Positions 26,101 to 37,073 of a DNA stretch of 64,000 nt are shown here, one piece after another (the first letter of the stretch is position 1; every line of letters begins with the position of its first letter). This DNA is from Dendronephthya gigantea (Eukaryota > Cnidaria > Anthozoa > Malacalcyonacea > Nephtheidae), in assembly GCF_004324835.1 (NCBI RefSeq), contig NW_021163022.1, positions 1,364,001 through 1,428,000 of the forward strand, read 5' to 3'. The position numbers and the translations under genes are program-made. The notes below the pieces were generated by a model. It was not told where the DNA came from, did not search any database, and was given only the letters and a program-made list of their open reading frames with translations.

Positions 26101-26540
26101 TGGCGCAGATCAGGCATATCCTTTGGCCTACATACGCTTTGAGCGCATGAGCAAGCCATTTTGCAGAAGACGTAGACGTAATCGTCGTCGTAGACGTTCT
26201 TAACGTGGATAAGTATACCACTTCATGTAAGTACTGCGTACGTGTGCCAAAGCCTGGTTTACACTTGTTTTAAGAGCAGAAGATTCCCACATCGTCATGA
26301 GTTCATAATTATTATCATTAGAGTAAAAAATAAGGCTTTGTCTGTCGGAAGAATTTCCGTTTCTTGTGTGAGCAAGTTTGGTAATTTCCCGAGGAACTTT
26401 TGTGCACAGAAGTTACATGTTGCATTTCTTTCTTGTTTAGGATTAAAAACTGGACACACTGAAGTGTATGGACAACATTAAAGTGATAACCTTTAAATTA
26501 CTGGCCATCCTTTCCAAAGTTTAACTGTAGAATCATTAAA
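26101..26540 (+). CDS. orphan terminal exon of the cationic peptide family (poly-Arg variant)
   Basis: After the acceptor AATTTTTTAG, the frame used by the family's last exon reads GADQAYPLAYIRFERMSKPF, then C, a run rich in Arg (RRRRRNRRRRRS) and a stop at 26,201-26,203. The 3' side matches the family: a donor CAT|GTAAGT 23 nt after the stop, then CCTGGTTTACACTTGTTTTA. An acceptor TTGTTTAG|GATTAAAAACTGG follows at 26,441, and ATTAAA at 26,535. No signal-peptide exon or acidic exon was found upstream, so it is either a relic or a gene whose first exons have diverged beyond recognition. Coding part 26,101-26,203; the remainder is 3' UTR with its intron. Confidence 0.6.
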
Positions 26541-27528
26541 AATCATGCATTGACTATACTTGTGTTTGTGTTTTGTTTTTGTGCGTGTGTGTGCGTGGAC
26601 ACCGCAGAAATTGGTGTTGGAAGTCAAATATCTCATCAGTTGCTCACATTTGAATCCTAGTATTCAGAAACTGCTGTCAAAGAAAATACTATCAAATAAG
26701 TTGAAAACAAGTTCAATTTTTCTTCCAATATCGGTTTTGGAAACTTTTGAAGGCTCTTCGTATGCATCTGCCACCGTAAAATGGCCATTTTGAGACATTT
26801 TCAGACATTTTCAGATGATTTGTTTTTGCCGTGTGCAAGCTTCAAATCTTTTGTGCAAGAGATATTTTGTTGAGTATTTATAAATCTTTTAGCTTGCCGA
26901 ATTTAAAGTCTAAGTATTGAGAATTACGGCTAAGTCTACCAATTTCCGCGGTGTCGTGTGCGTGCAAGTGAATCAGTGAACAACATTTTTTTATTTTTTC
27001 ATTTATTTACTTATTTTAACTTCGCCAGTAACATGCATTCATGGCAGGGTTACCACAACAGCGCGGCACCAATTACTGTGGGTCCTATAAATTAATAAGA
27101 TACAATACTGTCAATACACGCTATGAACAATGCCCTTAAACGTGACCTTTTTGCTGGAATAGGCCGAATAGCCTAGTTTACATATATTAAAATTAACGTT
27201 ATACATTGAATACATTGAATTTCAGCTGTGTTTCAGTGCTAGCCTATATGCCTGTCCCAGGCTTCAAAGTTGATTTTACTAAGATCAAAAAGTCGTATAT
27301 CGTACAAAAGAACACGCAACTAAATAAAAACCTGCTTTAATTCTTAATTCTAACTCTAGTAGTCTAGTAACTATAGTTTTTTGTTGTAATTTATGAATTA
27401 TTTACTTAACATGGTTAAACATTTTGTATATTTGTGATATTAGATTGATTAATTTATGATTAAATATACGATAATGCAATTTAATTTATGGCAACTTTAT
27501 AGTAATGTAAAAAGACATCTTTGTAGGT
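26541..27528. other. AT-rich intergenic DNA without a recognisable gene
   Basis: No exon chain, RNA gene or element was identified. Confidence 0.5.
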
Positions 27529-28409
27529 TTATAATTCTGGCATGACATGGAGTGCGAGGTCACCAGACGCATTGGCTGGAGCGCTGATCAAATCATTGGG
27601 CTCATGTTGTCGACCAAACCGCTGAGACATTAATCTGTTATTATTTTGAATTGCCTCTGGCTGCATTCGGATTTGCTGTTCCTCTCTGTACCAATCATAT
27701 CCTCCACGTCCTATGAGACCCCCACCAATGATGCCCACGAATAAACTTGTCACAAGTCTTGCTGGTGCAAGAGCATACCCAAAAGCAAAACCAGCAAGAA
27801 GACCAAGACCCGCTCCGATTTGAGTGCCAGGTTTAGGCTTGATTGTGACTACCCAATGGTAGATAACACCAAAGAATCCTAGAAGTATGGCCATAATTTC
27901 CTTCAAAGCTGTTACCTTGCTTTGCCAGAAGTGTGGATCCTTCAAATAACTCTGAAACATTTCAAGGTATGGGCCTAACACAGTTACTGTATTATCTGTA
28001 TCGGGGTTTAGCAATGCATTCGTAATCATGAGGAAATTTCGAGTGTTTAAGAAAACCTCGGCCAGTAAGGAATCGGTGGCGCTTTCCATGAACCATTTGT
28101 TGTGTAAATACGTGAAAGCTTTTTCAAGTTCGCTGATCAGAACTGTATAGCCATCAAAATCATTCTTCTCGAATTTTGCGGGATTAACGTTGACATAACG
28201 AGGGAACTTGGGTTGAACTGTTGTAGTCTCAAAATCTCTCCATTCTTTGTTTGTTTAGCCGTTCGAAGATGTATAGCTTTCATTTCAGACAGCTGTCGCT
28301 CTGTAATCCATTCCATTCTCGGCTGTGTGCGTTGTTCATGATTTATCTTTAAACCGCTCTTCAGTTGTATATTGTCGCATATTTCTTGTATTAACTTGCT
28401 TATGGCCAT
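27529..28409 (-). pseudogene. unrecognised intronless membrane-protein gene, reading frame interrupted once
   Basis: The N-terminal part starts at ATG 28,409 (or 28,424) and reads MAISKLIQEICDNIQLKSGL. The C-terminal part (stop 27,529-27,531) contains DGYTVLISELEKAFTYLHNK, then MESATDSLLAEVFLNTRNFL. The two parts are in different frames, changing near 28,230-28,260. This is either a real disruption or an assembly error, because both sides look protein-like. Without the interruption it would be about 290 aa. The C-terminal half has a hydrophobic segment (EIMAILLGFFGVIYHWVV), then a Gly-rich hairpin (GAGLGLLAGFAFGYAL and LFVGIIGGGLIG) and a hydrophilic Gln/Asn-rich tail. The Gly spacing resembles a glycine zipper, suggesting a membrane-inserting helical hairpin. 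No family recognised. Its 5' end is duplicated at 29,290. Confidence 0.5.
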
Positions 28410-30222
28410 GATTTTTATCACCACTTTTATAGTAAAAGGCAGTTAGAGTTAGGAAAAAAACAACCGAGTCACTGTTGCTATAGAGCAAAATATAAATGCT
28501 AAAACGTCGTTATGAGAGACCTGCAAGGCAGCTGCCATGCACGCATGTTATCGCGTGCTGATTGGTCGAGTAGCGTGTTTCTATAACTGTATAAAAACAC
28601 GGGAATTTTCCCGCGAACTTGACGAGCGAAGCGATGTAATAAGAATTTGTAATTGAATCGAATATTTGTACAATTTGAGTTATATCATAAAAGAAATAGA
28701 AAACTTTTTCCTGTGTTTCTATACAGTTTTAGTATACACCCGACTATTGTTTATTACAAATCCTACATTTTATTGGCCACTCAACCATCATTGTCTATTC
28801 GTGATTGTGAACGTTTGGGAAAAATTCGCTCGGGCGACCGTATAAAATTGAATTAATTAAATTATTATCGGTGTAATTGCGGTGTATCGATTATTTTCTA
28901 GAAATTAATATATCTAGGTACAGGGTGTATACTAAAACAATTAGACAACTCGCCTTCGTTGTCTCATGATGAGCGAATAGTCAATGAAGGCGAAGCCTGA
29001 GTTGACTATTCACTCATAGACAACTCGGACTCGTTGTCTAATTGTTAAATAGAAACACTTGTGAGTTGTGGGAGTTCGTGAGAACTCGAAATAACTCGAA
29101 ATAGTGATTATTTCTCGTTCTCCCAAATTCCCAGGCGTGTTTCTATAACTGTATGTATAGTTCGATTTACAGTGCATAGCTGTACATTTGTTCGATGTAC
29201 AGTACATTTGTTTTAAAAGCCTGGGTCTGGGACAGGCCACTTTATACGAAAATGATCAGTTAGGGACACAAGTTTCGAAAAACGAATATTCAGTTGTATA
29301 TCGTCGCATATTTCTTGTATGAACTTGCTTATGGCCATGATTTTTATCACCACTCCTAGTAAAAGGCAGTTAGAGTTAGGAAAAAAACAACCGAGTCACT
29401 GTTGCTATAGAGCAAAATATAAATGCTAAAACGTCGTTATGAGAGACCTGCAAGGCAGCTGCCATGCACGCATGTTATCGCGTGCTGATTGGTCGAGTAG
29501 CGTGTTTCTATAACTGTATAAAAACACGGGAATTTTCCCGCGAACTTGACGAGCGAAGCGATGTAATAAGAATTTGTAATTGAATCGAATATTTGTACAA
29601 TTTGAGTTATATTATAAAAGAAATAGAAAACATTTTTTCTTGTGTTTCTATACAGTTTTAGTATACACCCGACTATTGTTTATTACAAATCCTACATGCA
29701 TTTTATTGGCCACTCAACCATCATTGTCTATTCGTGATTGTGAACGTTTGGGAAAAATTCGCTCGCCCCACCGTATAAAATTGAATTAATTAAATTATTT
29801 TTCGGTGTAATTGCGGTGTATCGATTATTTTCTAGAAATTAATATATCTAGGTACAGGGTGTATACTAAAACAATTAGACAACTCGCCTTCGTTGTCTAT
29901 GAGCGAATAGTCAATGAAGGCGAAGCCTGAGTTGACTATTCACTCATAGACAACTCGGACTCGTTGTCTAATTGTTAAATAGAAACACTTGTGAGTTGTG
30001 GGAGTTCGTGAGAACTCGAAATAACTCGAAATAGTGATTATTTCTCGTTCTCCCAAATTCCCAGGCGTGTTTCTATAACTGTATGTATAGTTCGATTTAC
30101 AGTGCATATAGCTGTACATTTGTTCGATATACAGTATATTTGTTTTAAAAGCCTGGGTCTGGGACAGGCCACTTTATACGAAAATGATCAGTTAGGGACA
30201 CAAGTTTCGAAAACGAATATAA
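28361..30222. repeat. 0.93-kb tandem duplication (two copies)
   Basis: 28,361-29,288 and 29,289-30,222 are near-identical direct repeats with a few indels. Each contains the first codons and upstream region of the minus-strand gene, a GGGAATTTTCCC palindrome (28,601 and 29,528), and a fold-back segment (GACAACTCGCCTTCGTTGTC and its surroundings). A diverged piece of the unit recurs at 35,940-36,225. Confidence 0.93.
28601..28612. promoter_or_regulatory. GGGAATTTTCCC palindrome (kappaB-like)
   Basis: A perfect 12-bp palindrome that fits the NF-kappaB consensus GGGRNNYYCC. It is about 190 bp upstream of the minus-strand gene's ATG, near an inverted CCAAT box (GATTGGTCG) and a TATAAAAA. It is repeated at 29,528 in the duplicated unit. 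It may belong to a repeat element rather than to a promoter. Confidence 0.3.
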
Positions 30223-30636
30223 AATGTTTATAAGGTAACGAAGTATTTGCACTTCGAGAACACGTATAAATAGAAAATAGTTTAGAAACAAAAGAAGTCA
30301 TAGAAGTCATAACTTTTTTACCAGTTTTATAACACTAGTTAACTTTTAACTGTAGTTAAGGACAGAATTGGCCAATTGGCCAGAATTGGTCGTGTATTTC
30401 TGAGTTAATTAGGATTTAGCTATATGCAAAATGTATAGTTAGTGAGTTTTATACAACCGGCCCCAAACTGTTCTGCAACAGTGAAACCAGTTTATAGAGT
30501 GCAATATTTCTAGACAAATTCTTTTCATAAAATATGAGACCAATACTTTAGAATTGTGGAACAACTAAGAGGTTGCGTGCCCTTTTAGCAAAGTCATCTA
30601 AATAATACAGGGAGTATGCAACGCTTTTTTATTCAT

Positions 30637-30639
<3 letters not shown>
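30223..30639. other. intergenic DNA, MITE remnant
   Basis: TATACAACCGGCCCC near 30,451-30,465 matches the right end of the GGGGCCGGTTGTATCAAG MITE family. No gene seen. Confidence 0.4.
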
Positions 30640-30696
<57 letters not shown>

Positions 30697-30881
30697 GCAT
30701 TTTTTGCTCTTAATTGAGCCATGTGTTCACTTGTGGATATATATGTGTAAGGTGTATTTGTTCTTCTACACAAGCATGACCAACCGCGTAAGCAGAAAAC
30801 TCTACTTGACCGCGGTGGGAATCGAACCCGCGACCTTCGCATTTCTAGAACGATGCTCTACCGTCTGAGCTACAAGGCCAA
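30640..30881 (-). mobile_element. tRNA-derived SINE, minus orientation
   Basis: Read on the minus strand from 30,881: a tRNA-like head with a perfect Pol III A box (TAGCTCAGACGGTAGAGC) and B box (GGTTCGATTCC). A body (AGAGTTTTCTGCTTACGCGG) and an AT-repeat tail to 30,640 follow. The acceptor stem pairs only partly, and the anticodon loop would give AGA without the long variable arm expected of tRNA-Ser. A functional tRNA is therefore unlikely. Confidence 0.8.
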
Positions 30882-30882
30882 C

Positions 30883-31052
30883 TTGGCCTTGTAGCTCAGA
30901 CGGTAGAGCATCGTTCTAGAAATGCGAAGGTCGCGGGTTCGATTCCCACCGCGGTCAAGTAGAGTTTTCTGCTTACGCGGTTGGTCATGCTTGTGTAGAA
31001 GAACAAATACACCTTACACACATATATATATATTTATATATATTATATATAT

Positions 31053-31145
<93 letters not shown>
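30883..31145 (+). mobile_element. tRNA-derived SINE, plus orientation
   Basis: The head and body (30,883-31,020) are identical to the minus-orientation copy over 138 bp. The tail is a long (TA)n run to about 31,144. Same A and B boxes. The two heads face each other across one base (30,882). Confidence 0.82.
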
Positions 31146-31148
<3 letters not shown>

Positions 31149-33250
31149 CTATGATCAATATTTTTAAGAGCTCAAAATCTGGCAGTGGGTAATTTGTATT
31201 ATATTTTGAACAACTTATTTAGAATATACTTGAATAAAGTGTATTCTGTATTGATTAAAATGGAATAACTCACAAATACATAGCTCAGTTTTAATTATTT
31301 TTCCTACAATGACTGTCATTTCTTTTAGTCAGTGGTATCTGCATGGAACCTCGAAATTTCCCGAAAAATCTATAAATTTATCCAAATCTATAAACAATTA
31401 AATATATCAAAGTATATTTTGCTTTTAGGTCCGTTTAATGAGCAGAAATCTTTGTTTGTGTTCGTGCATTCGATACGCCGGCGAATAAAAGTTCGACGTC
31501 TCAAACGGGAGCCTTATGCAAGAAATTCGCAACTTTAGAATTTCCCAGCTTAGAGTCCTCTGTTCTTAAACACAAACCAATTTGAACGCTTGAGAATTTG
31601 AAACGGCTTGTAGTCGAAATCATTAGAATTTCGAGTACTCGTGAAGTCTAAATTGTTTTTACATCATGAAACTTGCATGCCGTATACATCCAAGAACGTC
31701 TTTACGGAACTGGAGTTGGTATGGAGATAATCGAAGTTGAGCAAGCATTTGGGAGGGTTGAAGTGTGCTTAACTTAACTCGTAGTTTGAAGGACTTTTAA
31801 GCAAATATATTCATCAACTTTAGGTACCAAATTCATGCAATATTTTATCAACATTTCTATTGCAACGATACTGAAAAGATTTATCCAAGGGAGCAAGTGG
31901 TTAACATTTTGTGACTCCACGCTAATTTTTGTAAGCCTGGGCCTGGATGGTAACATTTCATCAATATATCTGTATAGATGTATAATAGTATAAATGATCA
32001 AAAACTTTGCCGGTTAATTACAAAAAGTAGTAATCAGAAGATGTGTAATTCTCCGTCGCTTGACCCGCTTCCTGCTAATCCAGAACATGCATTGTGGTCA
32101 TGACTGATGTCTCATGATAACCGTCTAACGCGTATACGTTCGGTACTAAATTCATCACTCGTATTAAGGATATATAAATACTTCTGACCCATTCTCACTT
32201 CAAATTCGTTGTAGCTTTTTCTTTACCTCTATAAATATTTGGTTTATCATTTGTCTTTAGATGGTACTGAAAGCGTATTAATTAGTTGTGATGGCAACCA
32301 AACTCGTCTTTATTCTTTCTGCATTTGTTGCGCAATTATTCTTGAAAAAAGTGGATTTTTTGTCTAACAGTCCGATACTTATTTTGAGTTTCTTTGTGAG
32401 AAAAGAGAGAGGAAAATATGTGCACTCTGTGAGCAAGCTGTATATATATGGAGATTGCTCAAATATCACGATACGACACGATCTTGAAATTGGTTCTCAC
32501 AAACTCACATCTCAGATTTTGAAAATTTAGGATGTCTAGATGCATGGGATCTTTGAATGCTCAACGATTAAATATAGTAACTATTATGTAACATCTATGT
32601 AACATTTTACCTAAAATTTTCCGCTTTCCTCAGCAGTCTATTCCATCCACAAATTGAAAAACAAAGACAGTACTCTTTAGTCCTCCTGCAGGTGGTCAAC
32701 CTATTATAGGTCTCAACTAGGGTCCAGCTAACTATTGCATGGGTTCCGCAATGTTTGTTAACTTTAACTTTATTCAATTATGTAAAGTTTGTAAAATGCA
32801 CGCTACACTGCACTGCAAACGTAAAAGTCTATGGTTTTAGTTTTTTTTATATAACACCTAATGTGATTTAAGGTAAATATTGTATAGTTGCGGACGAATT
32901 GGGAGGCCACAACCTTTTAGAAAACTAATCGTATAAAGCTCATTCTTTAAAAGAGTTCAGAGCCTGGACATGCATATCTGAACTATGAATTTCAGTATCC
33001 TTCAAACAAAGACTGCATGTCATTTCTTTTAATCAATAGAAACTGAATTATCCCCTGCATCGAAGAACATCTTTACAGTTCAACTGTTGTCATGGAGACA
33101 GTTTTTTCACCTCTTTAATGAATGACATATGATAAAAAATTACGACTAAATGGAGAAAGCCACAAAGACGTGAATGGGTTCATCATTAACTACTTAGCTA
33201 TATGCGAGAAAATTTCTAAGTGACTGTAATAAATTAGCATCAGTAAACGG
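31146..33250. other. duplicated upstream units of the peptide cluster, no intact gene
   Basis: This region carries blocks also seen before the peptide genes: CGTCTTTACGGAACTGGAGT with an X-box-like motif at 31,715, a GTTGTGATGGCAAC motif at 32,285, and the CTAATCGTATAAAGC block at 32,926. The stretch near 32,290-32,530 is paralogous to 45,170-45,380. No signal-peptide exon occurs before 33,353. Confidence 0.6.
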
Positions 33251-33254
33251 CTGG

Positions 33255-33262
33255 TATAAAAG
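33255..33262 (+). promoter_or_regulatory. TATA box of peptide gene A
   Basis: TATAAAAG lies 98 bp before the ATG. The same box and neighbouring sequence occur at 43,377 (gene B) and 50,237 (gene C), preceded by a conserved CTAAGTGA-type block. Confidence 0.7.
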
Positions 33263-33352
33263 TGTCGAAAACCTTCGCTTGATAACCCCAGTTTGTGGAG
33301 AAGTGGGAACAGAAGACAACGAAAAATATCTTAAGAAGAATAAAGTACAGAG

Positions 33353-35006
33353 ATGAGGACATTGTATTTGTTACTTGCACTTGGTTTGCTGTGTGCAGTA
33401 GTTTATTCAACACCAGTCGAAGAAGATGAACCTTTGGAAAACGAGTTGAAAGAAGGTACAAAATTAAACCTGGTAGTCAAATAACAATTGCCACAAGACC
33501 AGTTCACAGTTTATCCTTTTTTTCTCCAGGAGACCAAATCAGTTTCTAAACCTCTGAAATATGTCAGCCTCTTTCACGGCATTAATGAGTTTAATTTTAA
33601 AATAGGACTTCATTTTTGGAATCTCAGTCTACAAAGATTGCAAGAAATTCATATGCAACAATTTTCAGTGTTTTAAAGACGAAAGCGAACTAATAAAGAA
33701 CCAATAGTGATATACTCATGCATTTATACGATATTTTGTAGACAATGATGAAAATGCCTTAGAAGAAGACGATGAAGACGAAGACCAAATGTAAGTTTTA
33801 CACCCTAGAAATTTTTGCCTCAGAATCGTTAGAATTAAAAAGGTCCCAACATATTGTGTTATAATCTTCCTTGGACACAAAATTATATTCGTGAACATAA
33901 TCAGCGATGTTTTGATAAATTAGTAAAAAGTTAGGCAATCATGTTGATGCTGAAGATCGTGGTAAAAGAAGCGATTCAAGCCAGATACAGTGTAAAAGCA
34001 TTACAGCAACGACCTAATTGTTCCTGTCCTCTTTTCTATTTTTTTCAGTATGACAACCAGTATACGGAATAAATATTATTTCATATTTTTTCCTTTGAAT
34101 TCCTTTTCATATTAGGAATAGTTTGTGGTCAGTTCAGCAAATGAATTTGACCAGTATATATCATATCATATAAATCGTATGTATATCATTTTACAACAAC
34201 AACTGCAGGCTTTGTCGCCTAGTTATAAAAAATACGGTTAGTGGTGTTTTATCAACTTGGTAAATGGTTTTTCAGCGACGAAGCTCAAGAAGATCCTGGA
34301 CCTCAAAATTACCCCGGGTTCCGATACAGACACAAATACAGATACGGTCGTGGCCGCAAATATTATGGCCGCAAATATTACGGACATTACTGGGGCAAAC
34401 GTTACGGACGCAGATACTGGGGCAAATATGGAGGACGCAAATATGGTCACCGAAATGGTATTCGTTACGGAGGTGGATAAAGGATAAATATACCAATTCA
34501 TTGTAAGAAATATGTGTGTACTAAAACCTGGTTTACACTTTTTTAAGAACAGATAATTCCCATCATGGCTCATTCGTTAGTGATCCTTGGTTTAAATTAT
34601 ACCATGCACTGTCTGTCAGAATGAAATCTATGAAATACACGATTCTCAGGAGCGCACAGATAAACATCACTCCGGGCCACAAAAATACAATCTGTTATTA
34701 GTTGATGTTACTTCAATGCATACCACTTCAATGCAATACTGCATTATACATATACTGATTTACTTTGTACAAAAAAATTGGCGTCCGAGAGACACATGCA
34801 GAAATGTCAGGTTATTATTATTATGAAGGATTCGTGAGCCTCGAATTCCAGCCCTAACGATTGGACAGGTTAACATGTTGGAATTTTTATTTTCCTTTTC
34901 AGGAAGAGACTGGACGCAATAACGGTGAACTACATTATAGTTTAAATACAACACTACATTAAATTAGTAGCCATGATTTCCAACGTGTAACCGTAGAACC
35001 ATTAAA
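33353..35006 (+). CDS. secreted cationic Tyr/Arg/Gly-rich peptide precursor, paralogue A
   Basis: Coding exons 33,353-33,455, 33,742-33,790 and 34,276-34,480 give 118 aa; all borders are GT-AG with matching phases. Domains: signal peptide MRTLYLLLALGLLCAVVYS; acidic pro-region (EEDEPLENELKE, then DNDENALEEDDEDEDQ, about residues 20-60); then a basic tail of YGR/YWGK/YYG repeats (GFRYRHKYRYGRGRKYYGRK is its start). An intron lies in the 3' UTR (donor 34,503, acceptor before 34,903), with ATTAAA at 35,001. The acidic/basic split resembles cnidarian arminin-type antimicrobial precursors in design, but I see no sequence identity to a named family. A structural or adhesive role for the Tyr-rich tail is an alternative. 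Nothing is known of its function. Confidence 0.85.
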
Positions 35007-36732
35007 ATTTATGCATCATTGAAGATACTTGTGTTCGTGTTTTGCTTTTGTTTGAATGAATAAACAATAGGTAAAGCTAGACATAAACATGGGGGTGTCC
35101 CACGGACCCCTGGTTTAAGCAGTCGTAATCTAAACACATGCAGCTAATATTCATCTGAGATGAAGAGCACATTTAGGTTAAGAAAACGGCGTGTGATATT
35201 TTCGTCTTAGCGCCGACATAGTGTAATATCATTATCTGATATATTTTTTCGCCTTCTACATGATTTGATGCTTGCTAACACGTTTAGGTCAGTCGTTACA
35301 CAACAAATGTTTTTTCAGTGTCATATGGTTCAGACGCATGCGCGGAAGACGAACTGCGACACAAAGGAGATTTTCTTTTAATTTTATAAATATAGGATTC
35401 TGAATGGTGGATCTCCTCCGTTCGAACTGTCTAAAACGTTTTTTCTCTGTATCTCTCTACTACGACTCAAACAGTGTTCCGCTACTCAATTACTAAGTGC
35501 GCTACTTGTTGTGATAGGTTTTAAATTACACTTGGCGCTGGAATAAACTGTTAAGTGACGTCATGCTAAATTTATTAAAGTATATAATATTACTTATCCT
35601 AAACACCATGCCATTTGCTAGTGATTTGCAATAGGAATTCAAAAATTGTTGCATGTTTTCCCTGAACCTTCAAATTCTCTATTAGGCCCTCAAAAGGCTT
35701 CTGTACACTGTACTGCTGCTTAACTATCATCCTCAAATCATGAATAGCCTTGATTCCTTACAACTTACATACGTTCAGCAGTACGTGGGAAGGGTGAAAG
35801 AAAGCACTGCGTCACATACGAGTATATATTGACTTTTTTCGTTTTATCTTCACAAATTTAGTTCCTCTGCAGAATTGGTTAACACGTAGCCAATCAGAAT
35901 GTAGGATTTGTAATAGACAATGGCGGGTGTATACTAATACTTATTAGTATACACCCGACTCATTGTCTATTACAAATCCTACATTCTGATTGGCTACTCA
36001 ACCATTGTCTATTCGTGATGGTGAACGTTTGGGAAAAATTCGCTCGGGCGACCGTATAAAATTGAATTAATTAAACTATTTTTCGGTGTAATTGCGGTGT
36101 GTCGATTATTTTCTCGAAATTAATATATCTAGGTACAGGGTGTATACTAAAACAATTAGACAACTCGCCTTCGTTGTCTATGAGCGAAAAGTCAACTCAA
36201 TCGTTGTGTAATTGTTAATTGGAACGAATATATAACTAATATAAGTATGTGTCGTATCTTTTTAACTAGAATTTTTCACTTCGCAAAATCCTACGTATAT
36301 ATGCATGGGCTTGAACATGCCTGCATGATTTCGACTTAATGAATGTTATCAGGGATTTACCAGTATTACTAATATAACGTATAACAATTGCCCTCCCACT
36401 ATAGGTTTGGATATAAGGGATTTTAGTGCCTATAGTTTCAGTAGAATATTGACTGCACTGTACAAGATGAAAATAGAATTCTGTCTTCAAATTATGTAGT
36501 GGTGTAGTACAATATTTCTGATATACTGAATCATTATCATTCTAATATTTCAAACTAATTCTGCTATAAATATGATTTGGAGGCAAGTACTCAGTTAGAC
36601 TCGGGCTGTGAGGCTACAAACTTTATCAACAAACTAATCGTTTAAAAATTAGCTATTATTTCTTCACCCATGCATTTATTAAATTCTGGCAAATTTGCAT
36701 TTTATTTTGAGCTACATACTTCTACTGAGTTT
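35007..36732. other. intergenic DNA between peptide gene A and the BEL element
   Basis: It contains a long palindrome (35,886-35,997), a copy of the 28.7-kb repeat segment to 36,225, and the CTAATCG block (about 36,630) that belongs to gene B's upstream unit. No gene recognised. Confidence 0.55.
35886..35997. repeat. near-perfect palindrome with 55-bp arms
   Basis: GTAGCCAATCAGAATGTAGG opens the left arm and its inverse CCTACATTCTGATTGGCTAC closes the right arm, with the centre at about 35,941. The right arm continues into the repeat shared with 28.7 and 29.6 kb. Confidence 0.9.
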
Positions 36733-36736
36733 ACTA

Positions 36737-36990
36737 TGTGGTAGATTTTTGTTGTGTTCTCCACAACGAGAGAAAAATCACCGCTTTATATAAACAAATA
36801 ACTTTAATAATGAAGCTTTCTCTTTCACAGACAATCACAATTCTTTTACACTACGACTTGCTTTGCTAAGCATTGTTCTTATCACCTGTCAATCACCACT
36901 AAATATAGATGTTCAATTACTTATGTCTAATTATATTAATATTAATTATGGTTAATGTCAAATCCCTAGTTTTAACATAAATTCCCGACA
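36737..36990 (-). repeat. BEL/Pao 3' LTR
   Basis: 254 bp, flanked on the left by ACTA (36,733-36,736). Identical to the other LTR. Confidence 0.95.
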
Positions 36991-37073
36991 CACTCCCCCT
37001 ATTTGAAACGTAAGATTTCAAATATAACTGTTATTTATGCCTACAACGTACGTATAATTCACGCTCTACATGT

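Noticed and set aside
30807-30955. Two tRNA genes (tRNA-Ser AGA-like) on opposite strands
   Set aside because: The acceptor and anticodon stems pair poorly and the long variable arm of tRNA-Ser is missing. Both copies continue into the same non-tRNA body and an AT tail, which is SINE structure.
34048-34072. Extra exon in peptide gene A (TTTTTCAG|TATGACAACC)
   Set aside because: It would stop after a few codons, and no equivalent exists in B or C; the 34,276 acceptor keeps the family frame.
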